64,000 bases of DNA from Monarcha castaneiventris obscurior. Its lineage: Eukaryota; Chordata; Aves; Passeriformes; Monarchidae. This document shows positions 1 through 12,914 of this stretch, piece by piece. The position numbers and the translations under genes are program-made. Under the pieces are notes generated by a model. That model had not been told where the DNA came from and ran no database searches. It saw only the letters and a list, made by a program, of their open reading frames with translations. Numbering within the stretch: position 1 is the first letter of the stretch; each line of letters starts with the position of its first letter. Location: NCBI GenBank assembly GCA_026261815.1, contig JAMPIT010000174.1, forward strand, positions 14,942,001 to 15,006,000, in the 5' to 3' direction.

Positions 1-1467
1 TGTATTCTCATCTGACAAGTGGCTGGATTTTAGTAAGGGAGTGAGAGATCCCCAGTAGCCATTAAAGTCAATGTTCATCACCAGTTACTTTATTCTAGTG
101 GCTTAGCGAGTGCAATTTTAATTTCTTGAAGAAGAAACTGCTGTAATTCTGTGTTTCTCTGTCATATGAGAGTGTGCTGGAGCTTCCATTAATCACTGTA
201 AGCTGCTGAGAGATCATGAGCAGGAAAGTGCTTGAAAGAGCAAAATGATCTAAACATTACAAACTTCAAGAAAAACTGAAAATCACAGTAAAAATCAACT
301 TCAGAATTGAAAGTCATAATTATTTTATACTTCTTGTAACTGAGACCTTATGGATGGAAAGAAGCAGATTCAGCCTCTGAGGGCTCACTGCATTTGCTGG
401 ATTGCTCTCTCAGCTCAAGCCAATGTCATCTAAAATGTACCATCAAGAAGACATGAAAAGGGGTGTTCTACTCAAAAGTGACCAAATCCAAGTTCAAAAA
501 TTACATCTGAATTCACATTTCAGCTCTGGGCAGCAATACTGTAAAACATGGTGATAGGACTTGGAAGATCCCTCCTGATGCTCAGGTTTTGTCTGGAAAA
601 GACCTCTTAGAAGTTTCACTTCCATATTGAAGACAAGATGGGGGTAGAAATCTGAGTTTGCTTAAATTGCCTAAGAATCCTTTCTTGGTCTTACTTCTCC
701 TAGGATGTGGTCTCCTACTTCTCCACTAGGATGTGGTTTCTAGTTCCAGAACTGCAACAGATGGTAAGGAAAACTGATCAGCCGTAGGAGAATGGGAAAC
801 AGCACCACAGAAACTATATCCCATATAACACCCATAAAGAGACCCTTTATGCTGCAAGGCCACTGGGAGAGGGACATGTCATGCTTGTTATTTATCTACT
901 TGACATGGATATTGACTTTTTTTACTACAGGAGTCATTTTCAGATTGTTCCTAAGAAATCAGGAGGCTGTGGGCAGCACTGGAACTCCTGATCTGAAGGG
1001 TCTTTTTCCAGAACAAAACTGAGGATAATATCTGGAGGCTCTCCTTTCAAGACCTCATGGCCAAAATCCCAGCAGGAGAAGTTGGGCAATGTTTGTGGTT
1101 TTTTGGTGGCCTTTTTTTTTTTTTAATTTCTTGCCCCTTGCTTCTGGGGCCCCTTGTTTAAACATGTTTGTTATTTGGAAGAATCTGCTAAATGTGCTTG
1201 TGCAAACCCCCCCCTCCCCCTTGGATTCAGCTCCCGTGGTGTTGCTGAGTGCCAGGCACCAAGCACAAAGTGCACCATTTGTGCTGTGTCATCAGCTTCC
1301 TCTGTTGCTGGGGATTATTGCTTCTCCATGGCTGGATGCTTCTATCTGTTAAAGCAGAACAATCAGGAATAAAGAATGTCAAATGAGAAATGAACTATGA
1401 AGGACAAATATTTCAATTCCTGTGCAAACAACCTGTCCTTGCTAGCCCTGGATGATGGTCTGTGAGC

Positions 1468-1527
1468 GAAAAAAAACAAAAAACAAAAAAAAAAAAAACA
1501 CAAAAAAAAAAAACACAAAAAACCCCA
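1468..1527 (+). repeat. A-rich low-complexity tract
   Basis: A run of A-tracts interrupted by single C residues, ending in CCCC. It could be the tail of an old retroposed sequence or simple expansion. No retrocopy was recognised immediately upstream. Confidence 0.8.
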
Positions 1528-3346
1528 CATTATTCAAGTACCTGGATAAGCACACTGATTTCATGTTTATTTATGAAAAATAAAGGCAACTCCTGGCCTG
1601 CAATTCTCAAAAGGATCATTGTCTTATCTAATTTGGTCTCCTCTGTAGGAAGCCTATTGTTTCCACCCTGTTTCCTGCTTGAAGTTTTGTCAGGTTTCCA
1701 CTTCCCATCATGTCTGGTTCAACCATGCAAATGAATTTCTACAACTCTGCATGACATGTCAGTTATTAAAGATTATGCTGGCAGGTCAGAAGAGCTTAGA
1801 AGATCATGAGTGTGGCAGGGTGTAAGCCTGAGCACAGGTTTTGTGCCATCAGCTTGGTGGAGGTGGGCTGTCTGCTGAAGACTGAAGCCTTTTCGAAGGC
1901 TGCAGGTCAGTCAGCCCTGATCACCAAAAACTTTGAAAGTCTTTGTCTCCTTGCTTTGGAGTGACTGATGTCAGGTCAATAGAGAGGATAAAAAGATCTG
2001 TCTGGGGCTCTGGCTAATTAAGAATTTACTGCTGCATCATATGCACTAAGTGCCAATGAGGACGAACACAACATGTGGTTAGTTTATGACATTGGTTTTC
2101 TTTGTCATATATGAATACCCAGAAAATAACTTTAAAAAAGATGAAGCAGTGATGCTAGGAATAATTAAATCACACTGAACTAGAGGCTGGTAGCTATGTG
2201 ATACTGCTTCTGTTGAACTGGGTTTGGTCATTTATGATTTGTAAATGCAAATATTGCTGACTCTGGGAGTCCTTTGTAAAGAGACCTGTTGCTTTCTTTT
2301 TTTCACCGAAAGAATAATACAGATAGATTTTGAACAGCTGGACTAAAACAGTTTTACCTGGCTCCCAGGCACAGGACAATGCTTCTGAAAGCTGCACTGC
2401 AGGCTCACGTTTGAATGAGGCTCTATTCTGGGAACAGAACAAACTAATTTCTCATTTTGCCATTTATTAGCAGATTGTGTGAAACCATTTTTCATGTTTT
2501 AATTCACTCTGCATTAGTAGGGTGTTCATCTTTCTGACCCTCAGGCCACATTTTGCCTTACTACTTTCACCTCTTCAAGGAAAGGAGTTATGAGTAAAAT
2601 CTACCTCTCCTCTGAAAATGGGGGACACAGAGAAGGCAAGTTCCCACCTCGGTGAGCCTGGATGCTTTGTGTGTCTGGAGAAGCACATGCTGTTTTTCCT
2701 GCCCTCAGCCCCGGTGTACTAACAGAACTCAGCAACTGGAGCCTTTTCTCTCTTCTGCATTATCTGAAAGGAGTGATCATTAATTTCTAATTGTAGTACA
2801 CACGGTGTAATCCCACCGCTGTCAGGCTGTGCTCTTGCTTACCCATGTGTAACCTCCAGGAGACACTTTATTACTCTTGATGGATGACCCTGGAATAGCT
2901 CATCTTGACTTTCAGATCCTAAGCTGCATTTACAGCCCTGGAAGATGAGAATCTGGAGGAGAAACATTTTTGCTAGTAAACAGAGCAAATGAACATACAA
3001 TAAACCTCTGAGATACAGTAATCCCAGAAACCCATGACACTATTAATAATGGGTCCCTTTCAAAGTGAAGCCACACTTCATGCCCCAAAGCCTCCAGAAT
3101 TATGTTTGGGTAAACTGCAGACATCACATTCCTTGGAGGGCAATAGCTTGTATCTTCCATTTCTCTGATGCAACGTATTTTTTTTCCCTTTATCAGAGAT
3201 GGATATGGTTCCCTTAAGAATCCTCATTTAAGTAGCTTCAATCTTTTTTCCACTTTGCACTTATTGATCTTCTGGGCAGAATGGGCACTCTGGTTAGTGG
3301 AAAATTTTAGGGTTTTGCAGTTAGTTTTTACTCTCAGGAAGGATTT

Positions 3347-3470
3347 CAGAATCACAGAATGGTTTGGGTTGGGGGAGACTTTAAAAGATCACCAAGTTCT
3401 AACCCCCCTGCCATGGGCAGGGACACCTGCCACTAGACCAGGTTGCTCCAAGCCCTGTTGGAGCTTTGTG
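3347..3470 (-). mobile_element. CR1 LINE 3'-end fragment
   Basis: The plus strand opens with AGAATCACAGAATGGTTTGG and continues into the block CCCCCCTGCCATGGGCAGGG and then CACTAGACCAGGTTGCTC. This is the reverse complement of the well-known avian CR1 3' region, so the element is on the minus strand. Similarity fades after about 3465. It is non-autonomous and heavily 5'-truncated, as is usual for CR1. Confidence 0.85.
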
Positions 3471-5550
3471 TGCTCGGGCTCCTGGCTTTAATGGCCAATG
3501 TAGGGTTTTGAGCTGTTCTATGGCGTCCCTGGTAAGTGCTCCAGCAGCACTGGGGAGCTGCTGATCTGCAGTGAGTTCTCTCACACTCAGTTTGATCTTA
3601 GAAACCAAATCCCAGCTCAACCACCATGGCTCAGGTTAACAAAGCACCTGGGATGCCCCCTCCCCACCCAGGCAGGGCTGCACCCAGGAGCTGCCTAGTC
3701 CTTCCTTGGGAGGAGGCACATCAGCATTGCAGAATCCAATGCCCCAATCCAATGTTTGGGGCTGCAGTGCCCACATCCCATTTGAGGGAGTGGGGTGGGA
3801 TCTACTGCTGCTGCTGAGTCTCCTGCCTGGAGTTTACAGCTGCGACATCAGGACACTGTTGTAATTTTCAGTTTAGCAGTTTTCAGTGCTTTAATAGACT
3901 GTATTTCTGAAAATTTGCCTTCCTGATCTACAAGTGTTATTGATTATAATGTGTTGGATTGCAGCTGGAACAGTAATATACTTGTAATGGATTTAATTTT
4001 TTTTTTTATTTTTTATTTTTTAACCAGACTTGGGGGTTAAGTGGATACTACATTATTCCATTATTATAGCTACAATATTATTTTCCTTTAACCAGGATTG
4101 TTTATTATGCAGGCACTGAAGCACATATGTGGAACAAATGAATCTGATATCAAATTAATGCTGCGATCAGGTTCCCCCCCCTTCTCTCTTTAGTTGCCAT
4201 AACAATCTGTGATCTTGAAGCAACAATAAAATTAGAATTGCATTAAAGGTGTTTACATCATGTACATTCTGTATCCCATTATTGTTTTTCACTGTAATAA
4301 AAGCATTGAGTGTTTGCTTTGGAATAGAACACCGTTACATCTCTTGCCTTGCCACGTCTCACATTGCTTTTTGCAGCCAAAACTTGTTTGTTTTTTTTTG
4401 TTTTGAGAACAGAGAAGGTTATTCTGGGCTGGAACTTCTGGGGGAGGGATGATTATGTTTTTTTAAGATAATGTTTGTCTTTTACTTGTAGAATGCAATT
4501 TTGGGTGTGCTACCTTGGGATTTCAAAACTTCAAAGAATTGCATCTCTGCTTTTAAATGTGTGGCGAATCTCCACCCTGATGGTTCTGGAAATCTTCTAG
4601 TGGAAAGTACGTCTTCTAGCTCCCTGCCTCACTGACAAAAAGCAAATTAAAGGAAGAAGATTTTGTCAGCATGTGCGTGTGCATGGGTCACAAGCGTGCG
4701 TACCAGTGTATGTATGAATTAACTTCCCGTCCTCACGACTGCACAAGCTTCTGCCCCTGGGGACAGGATGAAAGGAAAAACATGACAGATGTTAGTCATA
4801 TTGCCTGGTGCATGACTTGAAAGTGCTCTGGTAGTTCAGCCATGAGCGTTATGGAAAAACATTTACGGAATAAAGAGGCCGTTATCTCAAGATCTCGGCT
4901 GTGCTGGGCATCACAGAGCTCCTTTACTGCTGCTCCTATCCAGTTTGGCACATTATTCCTTGCTGCGACACCTTTCTGTGTAGCCTTTGTAGATAATCCT
5001 TGTGATAAAGCTTCCTTCAGAAAAATGGAAGTTTTTCATTTTTAAATACATAACGTGATCACCTTATGCTAAGGCTGGACTTGAATAGAAATACCATGAG
5101 AAGATTTTCCTTCTCCACCCGCTAAGCCTGCTGTTCTCAGATGCAAACCACCCTTTGATTTTTTTTTTTTTTGCAAGTTTAGCCTCTGTTAGGAACACTG
5201 GAGCCATCTATTTATGAACATTGTATGTGATTATTTCCCTGATTAATCTGAATATGAGATGTACAGCAACCAGCTAATTCTAAAGCCTTTCCTGGTGGCA
5301 CTAACACACCTTTGAATCCTTTATTTCAGATTCTACATGACACAGAGGAGAATTCCTACACTGGGCACAGGGATTTGGTGTGGGGCAGGATAAAAGAAAA
5401 TAAAATGCCATGTAGAATGAGAGAGGAATGTAGTTACCTGTCATAAATCTCTGGAGACAAGATCTCTCCAGAGCTGGATTCATCTAGTGATCCCCTCACT
5501 GACTCCAGTCCTAAAGATCAAAGAGTGGTGGATTAAGTAGCATGTGTTCT

Positions 5551-5587
5551 GCAGTGATGTGCTGCTGTTTGCAGTGATGTGCTGCTG
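5551..5587 (+). repeat. 17-bp direct duplication
   Basis: GCAGTGATGTGCTGCTG occurs twice, with a 20-bp period (5551-5567 and 5571-5587). It is probably a small slippage duplication. Confidence 0.9.
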
Positions 5588-5619
5588 GGGATTAGCGAGG
5601 TAGGAATCACCTAAATAAA

Positions 5620-6110
5620 AGATCACAGCACCACAGTGCAATTCTGACTGGAAAGGACCTTGTGAGGTCCTAGTTCAACTTGGTGCTCAAGGCTGGGCCA
5701 ACTTCCCCGTTAGCTCAGGTTGCTTCAGGGCCATGCCCACTTGAATTTTTAAAGTCTCCAAGGACAGGGATCTCACCTCCTCTCAAGACTCCTGTTCCAG
5801 AGCTTAACTGCTTTCATGGTGAACTTTTCCTTCCTTGTATCTAATTGGAACTGTCATTCCTGCAAACTCTTGTGCCTGTCCTGTCCATGTAGCTTTGTGT
5901 CCTTTTGTTGCAGGCTCCTGAGGAACATCTATCTACTTCAGGCTGTTGAATGAAGCTGTAAGATCCCACCCTCCCCTGCTTCCCCTGAAGCTGTCTCTCC
6001 TCCAGGATGAACAAACTCTCTGTCCCACTATCACCACGCACATCGTGTGCTCTGGCTCCCTCAGCATCTCGGACGATAACCAAACTGAACTCACTCCAAA
6101 CTGCTGACCA
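5620..6110 (-). mobile_element. CR1 LINE fragment
   Basis: The plus strand starts with a degenerate form of the CR1 3' end (AGATCACAGCACCACAGTGC). It continues through antisense CR1 landmarks: GGAAAGGACCTTGTGAGGTC, then CAAGGACAGGGATCTCACC, then CTGTTCCAGAGCTTAACTGC and GGTGAACTTTTCCTTCC. Further right, a segment about a client-like CR1 body (near 5900-6110) is more diverged, so that boundary is approximate. The open frames on the minus strand here are not intact CR1 reverse transcriptase. Confidence 0.75.
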
Positions 6111-7845
6111 CTCTCTTGGTGGCCCAAAACTGTCCCCAGGCCTCCACAAGTACTCACAAGTACCAAATAAAAGTGAATAATCGATTCCCCTGACCTGCTT
6201 TTGGAGCAAAGGAGATACTCTGGGATACCATTGGTACTGATCCTGCAGAGCCTTTTGAAGCTGGCGCCAGCTGTCAGTGCCAGTGACCGGCATAAAGGAT
6301 GGCCTTAGGCCTGTTCTCACTTTATAAAGTTCATGCTGATCCAGGAAAAAAAAATTGTTTCAGAAGAATCCAAAGACTAAGTGATACTGTGTGGGGGCTT
6401 TTACTCTTTACTGTGGACTGTCAGGATGAGGGCTAAGGTTTTTCCAGGCAGCTGGGAGTCTCCAGCTACTAGTGACACTTCTTGGTCTGTTATGTTGACA
6501 GTCACAATGACCATACTTGTTGGCTGCAGGGGCTGCTGCCAGGGTAACTCAGCAGAGTCACTTGGCTTTTGGGCACAGCTGCCATGGTGACTCACTGTAG
6601 GTTCTGGAAATAGTATTTGGACCAGTTCTCCCACATGTTCCTACCAGACTTTGCACCCTCAGGCATCTTCTTACCCCTTGGTCTGGAGCTCTGACCTCAC
6701 CCTCAGCATCACATTGTAAAGAGAGAATAGGAACAGTCTGAGATAGGAATGGGGGGCCCTTGCCTCTCTAATGTTTGAGGGCTATGGGGCATCCCATAGG
6801 AAACCTAAGTCAAATTGCTGACCAATGTTCACACTGGCTGCTGTGCTCAGGCAGTCGGGATATGGAGCAGTCTGCCTCAGCTGCTCTTGGCAAGGGGAAG
6901 GGAAACGGGTGGGCTTTGCTGTGGGCACTGGTGTAGTAGTGTGGCCAAGAGAGCTACTTTTAATTTTCATTAATGTGGCTGCTCAAATGTCTTTACAGAT
7001 GTTGTCCTCAGTCTTTTCTTGGTATTGGTACTGGTGACTAGGAAGAGCCAGCTGGGGCTAGGAAAGGAGGGAGGAGAGCAGACGATGCCTTGTGCTGGCT
7101 CTTGGTTTGTGACCACACAGGGAACATGCTCATGCTGTGTTGCACAGCAGAGGTGCCTCCACGGTACCTCCAGAGTGACAGGGTATAGCCCTGTCAGTGT
7201 CCCTCTGTGCCCAAGAAAAATCTTATTGGCCTTGCTTTGGAGAATGGAGATCCTTGCCTGTATTGTCTCCAAAACCTCAAATTTTGTTTTTGTGTGACAG
7301 ATCCAGCTCCTCGGAAGTGGTGTGCTTTGCCATCTCCCAGGGCATGGCAGAGACGTGTGACTATCAGACCTGTGAGCTTCCACATTTTAGAGCAAATGCC
7401 TTACATCATGAGCATTTATTGTTTTGAGAAATCACACAAAGCCCACACTGACTGCTTGATCACTTTGTTCTTCTGATGACCCAAACCACAAGGTTTGATG
7501 CAACATTTTGACACACTCAGAGCTGTACTTTTGCCTTCCTTTGGGTGACCTAGAGCTACACAGAGCAGCTCTGAGGGTACTCCAGTGATTTGTAACATGC
7601 CTTCTAGTTGAGGGCATGTATTTATTATGTTACAACAAATGAATGATTAATAGTTGCCATAGTGATAATGAGACCTTGAAGTCTTTGAGCACTATAGAGT
7701 CAAATGCAAGCCTTGGCACATCTTTGCTGCAAAGTGTTCATGGTGGGGTCTTTAAAATAGAGGCTCAGGAACCACCATCACTTAATAACACCAACACCCT
7801 ATGGAGAAAAACATTTAAAAATGTATCATATGCTCATTGAGAAAT

Positions 7846-7847
<2 letters not shown>

Positions 7848-7881
<34 letters not shown>
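7848..7881 (+). repeat. Poly(A) tract of 34 residues
   Basis: An uninterrupted run of 34 A. I could not identify a retrotransposed gene or SINE in the 250 bases before it, and there is no AATAAA close upstream. It may be a retroposon tail whose source I do not recognise, or a plain mononucleotide repeat. Confidence 0.9.
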
Positions 7882-7884
<3 letters not shown>

Positions 7885-8643
7885 AAAGACAGTTCAGGTT
7901 TTTCACTGTAAGAAGACATTAAGTATTTTCACAGAATCTACTTTTTCTAAATTTTTTAAAATTAGATTGAAAGCTGCTGCTTTTTACTGTTAACCTTCCC
8001 CTTCTTCTTTCCCCTGGCACAACTTTGCTCACTGAAATATTACATGGACAAAATTTCCAAGATCCTGCCAAAGCTTCTCTTTAATTCTAGGCACATAAAA
8101 ATTTCTCCAGAAATTTGCTCACCAGCCACCAATAAGAAGTTTTTTCAGGGACACAGAATTTCTCCCACTGTTATTTCTTGATATTCTGTGAAGGAAAATG
8201 GCATTCAGACATCCGTGGGACACTGAGGTATATGAGTAGCTGCTAAAGATTACAGCTGTTTGTTCAAGCCCATGCTGGCCACAAGCCCCTCTGTATTGAA
8301 CAGTTTGTGCTGCACAGTGCAATGGCCAAAGAGGAGCTTGTTAGTGATGGCAGATTGTGAAGTTAACCTGGGTGATGTGTTCTGGCAGTCTCAAACTGCT
8401 TCTCTAGAAATGGCAGTGTGCAGGAAGAGCTTTGACTTGGTTATCCTCTACTGGATCCTGTCACTTTGCTGCAACATTTAGCCTGGAAGTGAAGGATCAC
8501 CAGAAGTATAAATAAAATTTTGAGGGTCACTGTGGCAAAGCCCTCTGCATCTACAGGATGCCTCCTGAAATAATTTCCAAATGAGACTTTCATAACACAC
8601 AGGAAAAAACAGAGACCAGACTCGGTGGCCATTAACTACTAGA

Positions 8644-8716
8644 AGAACAAATTAAATGAGGGAAGGATTCCGAAAGCACTGCAAGAACTAATTAAATGAG
8701 AGGGAAGGATTCTGAA
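8644..8716 (+). repeat. Imperfect tandem duplication, about 40-bp period
   Basis: The segment reading GAACAAATTAAATGAGGGAA at 8644-8674 recurs at 8684-8716 with one substitution and a 2-bp insertion, and both copies continue into GGAAGGATTC(C/T)GAAA. It is a local duplication of no evident function. Confidence 0.8.
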
Positions 8717-9139
8717 ACCACTGGGATGCGCAGAAGCTTTGTTTGGCTTGCTGGTACACTGAGAAATTCCAGCTGAGGATCTGGAAGAGGAGTCAACTGA
8801 TTTATCCAGGAGATCAGACAAAGAGCAGGGCAGGAGGTATTGTGCCGAACAGAGGAACATGCACAATGTTTTTTGGCATCAATATGCAGCCATTGCCCTC
8901 TGAGACAAAGGAAAAGTGGTGAGAAACCTTCTCCCTGTGTCACTTCTGCACCCCCCGGTCTCTTTGGGGCTTTTCCAGCTCTGAAGCCTCAGGATTCTAT
9001 ACTGTAAAATTGATGTAAAATTGTCTTCCTTGCTTCCTTGGCCTGTGGTTGTGGGAATCTGAAGTTGCTGTCGGCTCTTTGGAGCACTGGAGTTTTGAAG
9101 ACACAGTCAGTGCCTGGGGTTACCAGGAAGTCCTCACCT

Positions 9140-9317
9140 CAGTAGTGGAATGGGTTTTCCAGGGAAGTGGTGGAGTGACCATCCCTGGAAGTGTTAAAAA
9201 ACTGGGTAGTTGTGCCTTTCACAATATGTTTTAGTTGGCACGGTGGTATTCTGTTGAAGGTTGGACTTGATGACCTTGGAGGTCTTTTCCCACCTTAATG
9301 ATTCTATGATTCTATGA
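9140..9317 (+). mobile_element. CR1 LINE 3' end
   Basis: Sense-orientation CR1. It has the landmark TCCCTGGAAGTGTTAAAAAA, then GGTTGGACTTGATGACCTTG, then GAGGTCTTTTCCCACCTTAA. It ends in the typical microsatellite-like terminus ATGATTCTATGATTCTATGA. The intact 3' terminus gives a firm right boundary at about 9317. Confidence 0.9.
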
Positions 9318-9833
9318 AAATAATCCTGACACACATAAACAATAAGTTTGCCTGCTATTCCTGAGCTGTAAAATTTTCCAAAAAAAAAAAAAAGGGCAAA
9401 ACAACCACTTCAGTGAGAACGTTTTTGTACAAGTTTTTGTTCAATTAGCACAACTTGATTTATTGCTGGCTGAACCCTCAAACAGTCTGTAATTACAGAC
9501 CCACAACTGCAAAGTAGGAAGATTATGAAGGTTAAACATATCAAGTCTTTGCATGAGAAGGAAGTGATCAATGAGGAAATAAAAAGGAGAGTTAATGAGA
9601 GATAAAAGGATTCAGGAGTGTGGCAGATCAGTTTGTGCTAGGACACTCTGTAATGAAAGGAGACAGCCCAGCAAATGAAAGCAGAAACCCTTGATTTTGC
9701 TCAGTGCCATTAGAAACTTAGATGTAGTCTTCACAAATAAATCTCATTTTAAGGGCTAGTGCTCTTTCTTTTCTGTCCCAGATTTACCTGCTGTGTTAAT
9801 GCAGTGTCCTCTCACATTCGTTGCTGAAAATTA

Positions 9834-9847
9834 ATTACTCGAGTAAT
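9834..9847. promoter_or_regulatory. 14-bp perfect palindrome with two ATTA cores
   Basis: ATTACTCGAGTAAT is its own reverse complement and lies in the extended context TTAATTACTCGAGTAATAAG. Two outward-facing ATTA/TAAT cores around CTCGAG would suit a homeodomain or bHLH dimer. The flanks (about 9560-9960) are AT-rich, free of recognisable repeats and look conserved in character. Function is inference only. Confidence 0.3.
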
Positions 9848-12800
9848 AAGGAGATATAAAAAAATCTCTTCAAACAGGTTATAAAAGGAGTTGTTTGTGC
9901 TGAAGGGAAGTTGCCCACTGCATTTTAAGTTTGCAGCATGAATAAATCTCTTTGTGTTCTCGTTTCAGTGCTTTCGCACACACGGTGTCCCACCATTGTG
10001 CCTAGAAGGGATAGACAAATGTAGTCTTTTGGGCTGGCTAAACTTGTCCCAGAAGGATTCCTCTTAAAGACCATTTTCTGCTCTTTGCAATCCTAAATCC
10101 CATGGGAGGAGAAACTTCCCGTGCTGCCTCAGAGGCAGGCTTGCCCTCTATTACATTTCACTTTAAGGAAATATTTTCCTGATCTTCAGCCTTTATGTCT
10201 CACTTGCTTAATTCCTTCCCACTGCACCTAGTTATATTCCCTTGTACAATCCTAAATAATTAATCACCTCCTTCATTCATTTCAAACACTTGTTGAATAC
10301 AGAGCAGAGACCAGAATTACTCATAGGAAGAAAAGGAATGGGAACTAGATGAGAGAGGACCAGTTGAGAGGCAAGGAATGGAGAAAGAACAATGCTCCAA
10401 GCATAAAATCCAAGCTGCTGGTAAGAGTAAAAGGGATACAGGAGAGCTGCTGTGCCCTGTGGCTGATTCATGCTGCTTACTTTTGCATATTAATTTGGAA
10501 AGGCATAACACAGTTCCTCCTAGGGTCTTGAAGTGCTCTGCTCAGAAGAAGGTACCCTTTGATGCCTGTCAGTCTGAAACAGCAGCAGTGCACAGGCAGC
10601 TCCCCAGGCATGGCTGGGCCACCAAACATGAAACGGTGGTGAGTGCACCCTGAGCATAAACCCTGCAGCCATCTGGGTGCCCAAAAAGCCTTCAGCAGGT
10701 GAAAGCTGCCCAGGTTAATGTAGTCCCACATTTATGCTGAAGCAGAACTCAGGAGAACTTCCAGCACTGATGGTAATGCTCCTCACAAACTTGCTTTCCC
10801 AAGGACATGAGTGGATTTTGCTGCCCAAAATCCAGTTTGAAGGGTTGTGTTTTGGTGCTTTTATTTTTTTTAAAATTTCCTTATACCTTCAAAGCTGAAG
10901 ATCACAAATTTCTAAGGCAAGCGCTGGAGTGCATTCCTAGGGCACAAGGGCCCCTTATCTGCAGAAGGCATGACCCATGTGTCCATCCCAGTCAGGATGC
11001 TAAAGCCATGTCCCTGCACCAGGATCCCTTCCTCACCCTCCCTCAGCAGAGAATGAGCAAGTTTCGTCCAGTGTGTAATTGGTCAGGCTGAGGTCTGTCC
11101 TACATCTGGTGATCCCTCTCCAACATTCCCAGCGTATAGGGATGCTCAAACAACCAAGAACTTCAGTTAACTGAACCGGAGGGCTGGCCATGCTAAAGCT
11201 CTTATGTTGCAGTAGGCATTTTGGCACCAATTACCCCAGGCTGAACTCCACAGCCCTGGGACTGTAGGTAGGAACATTTCTGTACTTTTTGACAAGGAAA
11301 TGAAGAGCAGTCAGCAAACAGGGAGGTGGCCAGCTGTTAACAGAACACAGTAAGGCTAAAGGAGCTGAAGAAAATGAGTCTGGAGTAGAAGGAGGCACTC
11401 TGAACCCTCCTGTTAATCCTGTTTGCCCTCCATGCAAAGCCACAATCCCGCCGGTTGGTGTTGTTTCTGTGAGTTGTGAACTTTTTATTTATTCACACCT
11501 GGGAACATGACCTCTCATCCAGGAGCTCTGTTCCACCAAGAGCAAATTTATGGCTGGCATCTGTTCCTGCAGGAGGCGCAGGAGGTGATTTATGGCAAAG
11601 AAATTATTTCTGACCCAGTGACAAGCCATTTTGCTGAGATGTTGAAGATATAAACAGTCAGGCTGTGGCACAATCACAGATACAATTTCAGCAGTCGTGG
11701 TAGCACTTACACTGCCCAGCCCACCCCCCAGCCCCACTGCTGGTGTTCAGAATTTGGCTGCAGCTGTAACTCTTTTACAGGAAGCAGGAACAATAAAAGG
11801 GAGGTACATGGGCTGGGATGGGACTGTGCTAGGGTTTTCTTTTTATTGGAAAGTATATTTTGGCATAAAGGAAAGCTGTCTAGTAAGCAAGCATTCCCAG
11901 TCATGAAGGTGCTTGGAATAGGATAGAGAAGTGGGACATCTCACATGGGAATTTGTGATAGTATTTACTGTGTAAGGCCCATGAAGATGACCATGGGATC
12001 TCCTGGCTTGGAAGATGGTGTTTGCAACAAAAAAAAAGGAAAAAATTAACTGCCAGCAGATCTGCCTATGCCACGTAATTTTCCAGGCTTGTATGGCCAC
12101 TGTTTGGGACCGGAACCTGGGATGTGGGAATGGGAGGAGAAAGAGCCCTCCATGACCTCTCTGTCTCCCTGCACATACACTGGACAGGGTCTTTGCACCT
12201 TTCCAGCCAGCAGGATCTCAGTCCCTGACTGAGTGGTGCTGTTATTTCCCCTTTCCCCACCCACAAATTTGCTGGAAATCTGAGGTTTGCTGAGAGTGTG
12301 TGGGAGAAAGGTGAACTGCAAAAAAAGCTTGGTTCAGGACAGGAGAGCAGGAGGCCCAAAACCTTGTGCCACAAGTTGTGCTCATGCCTGTGAAAAGGAA
12401 GAATGTTTTTAGCTGCCTGCAGCACACTGACACTGGCTGACAAGGAAATGGGCGGGTGGGTGGATTCCTGTCCCTTGCAAGCACAAGGATCTTGGCCATC
12501 CTGGCAGTGCTGCAGCCACAGCTTTGTCACTATTGTGGACATACACAAGCACTGGTAGATGTTTGGGTGAGTGAAGCATTGCCTGAGAGTGCTTCACAGC
12601 AGGATGGTGAACAAATAGCACAGTTCTGATGCCCAGGGGGTGCTCAGAATGGCCTGTGTGACTAGTTACATGTGCCTGCTAGAGAACAACTGGGTTCCTT
12701 TATTAGCACCTTCTAGAGTTTGTTTTTTATTTTATTTTCATTTTAGAGTAAAGGGAGAGGGGAGTGGGTGAGCTGCCATACTGTGCTCTCCTCAGCCTCG

Positions 12801-12914
12801 ACTGGCCTTAGATTCACCCACATGTAGAAGGGTAAGTGCAACCAAGGGCAAGTGCAACGTTCATATTTCACACTACTCCATGTCCCATCCTATGAATTTT
12901 GCAGAGGACCTGAA

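Noticed and set aside
5841..6320. 159-codon minus-strand open frame
   Set aside because: It lies mostly in a diverged CR1 copy, with a residue pattern unlike CR1 ORF2.
12066..12548. 160-codon minus-strand open frame
   Set aside because: Composition and residues look random, there are overlapping frames of similar length on the same strand, and no domain or flanking splice signals were seen.
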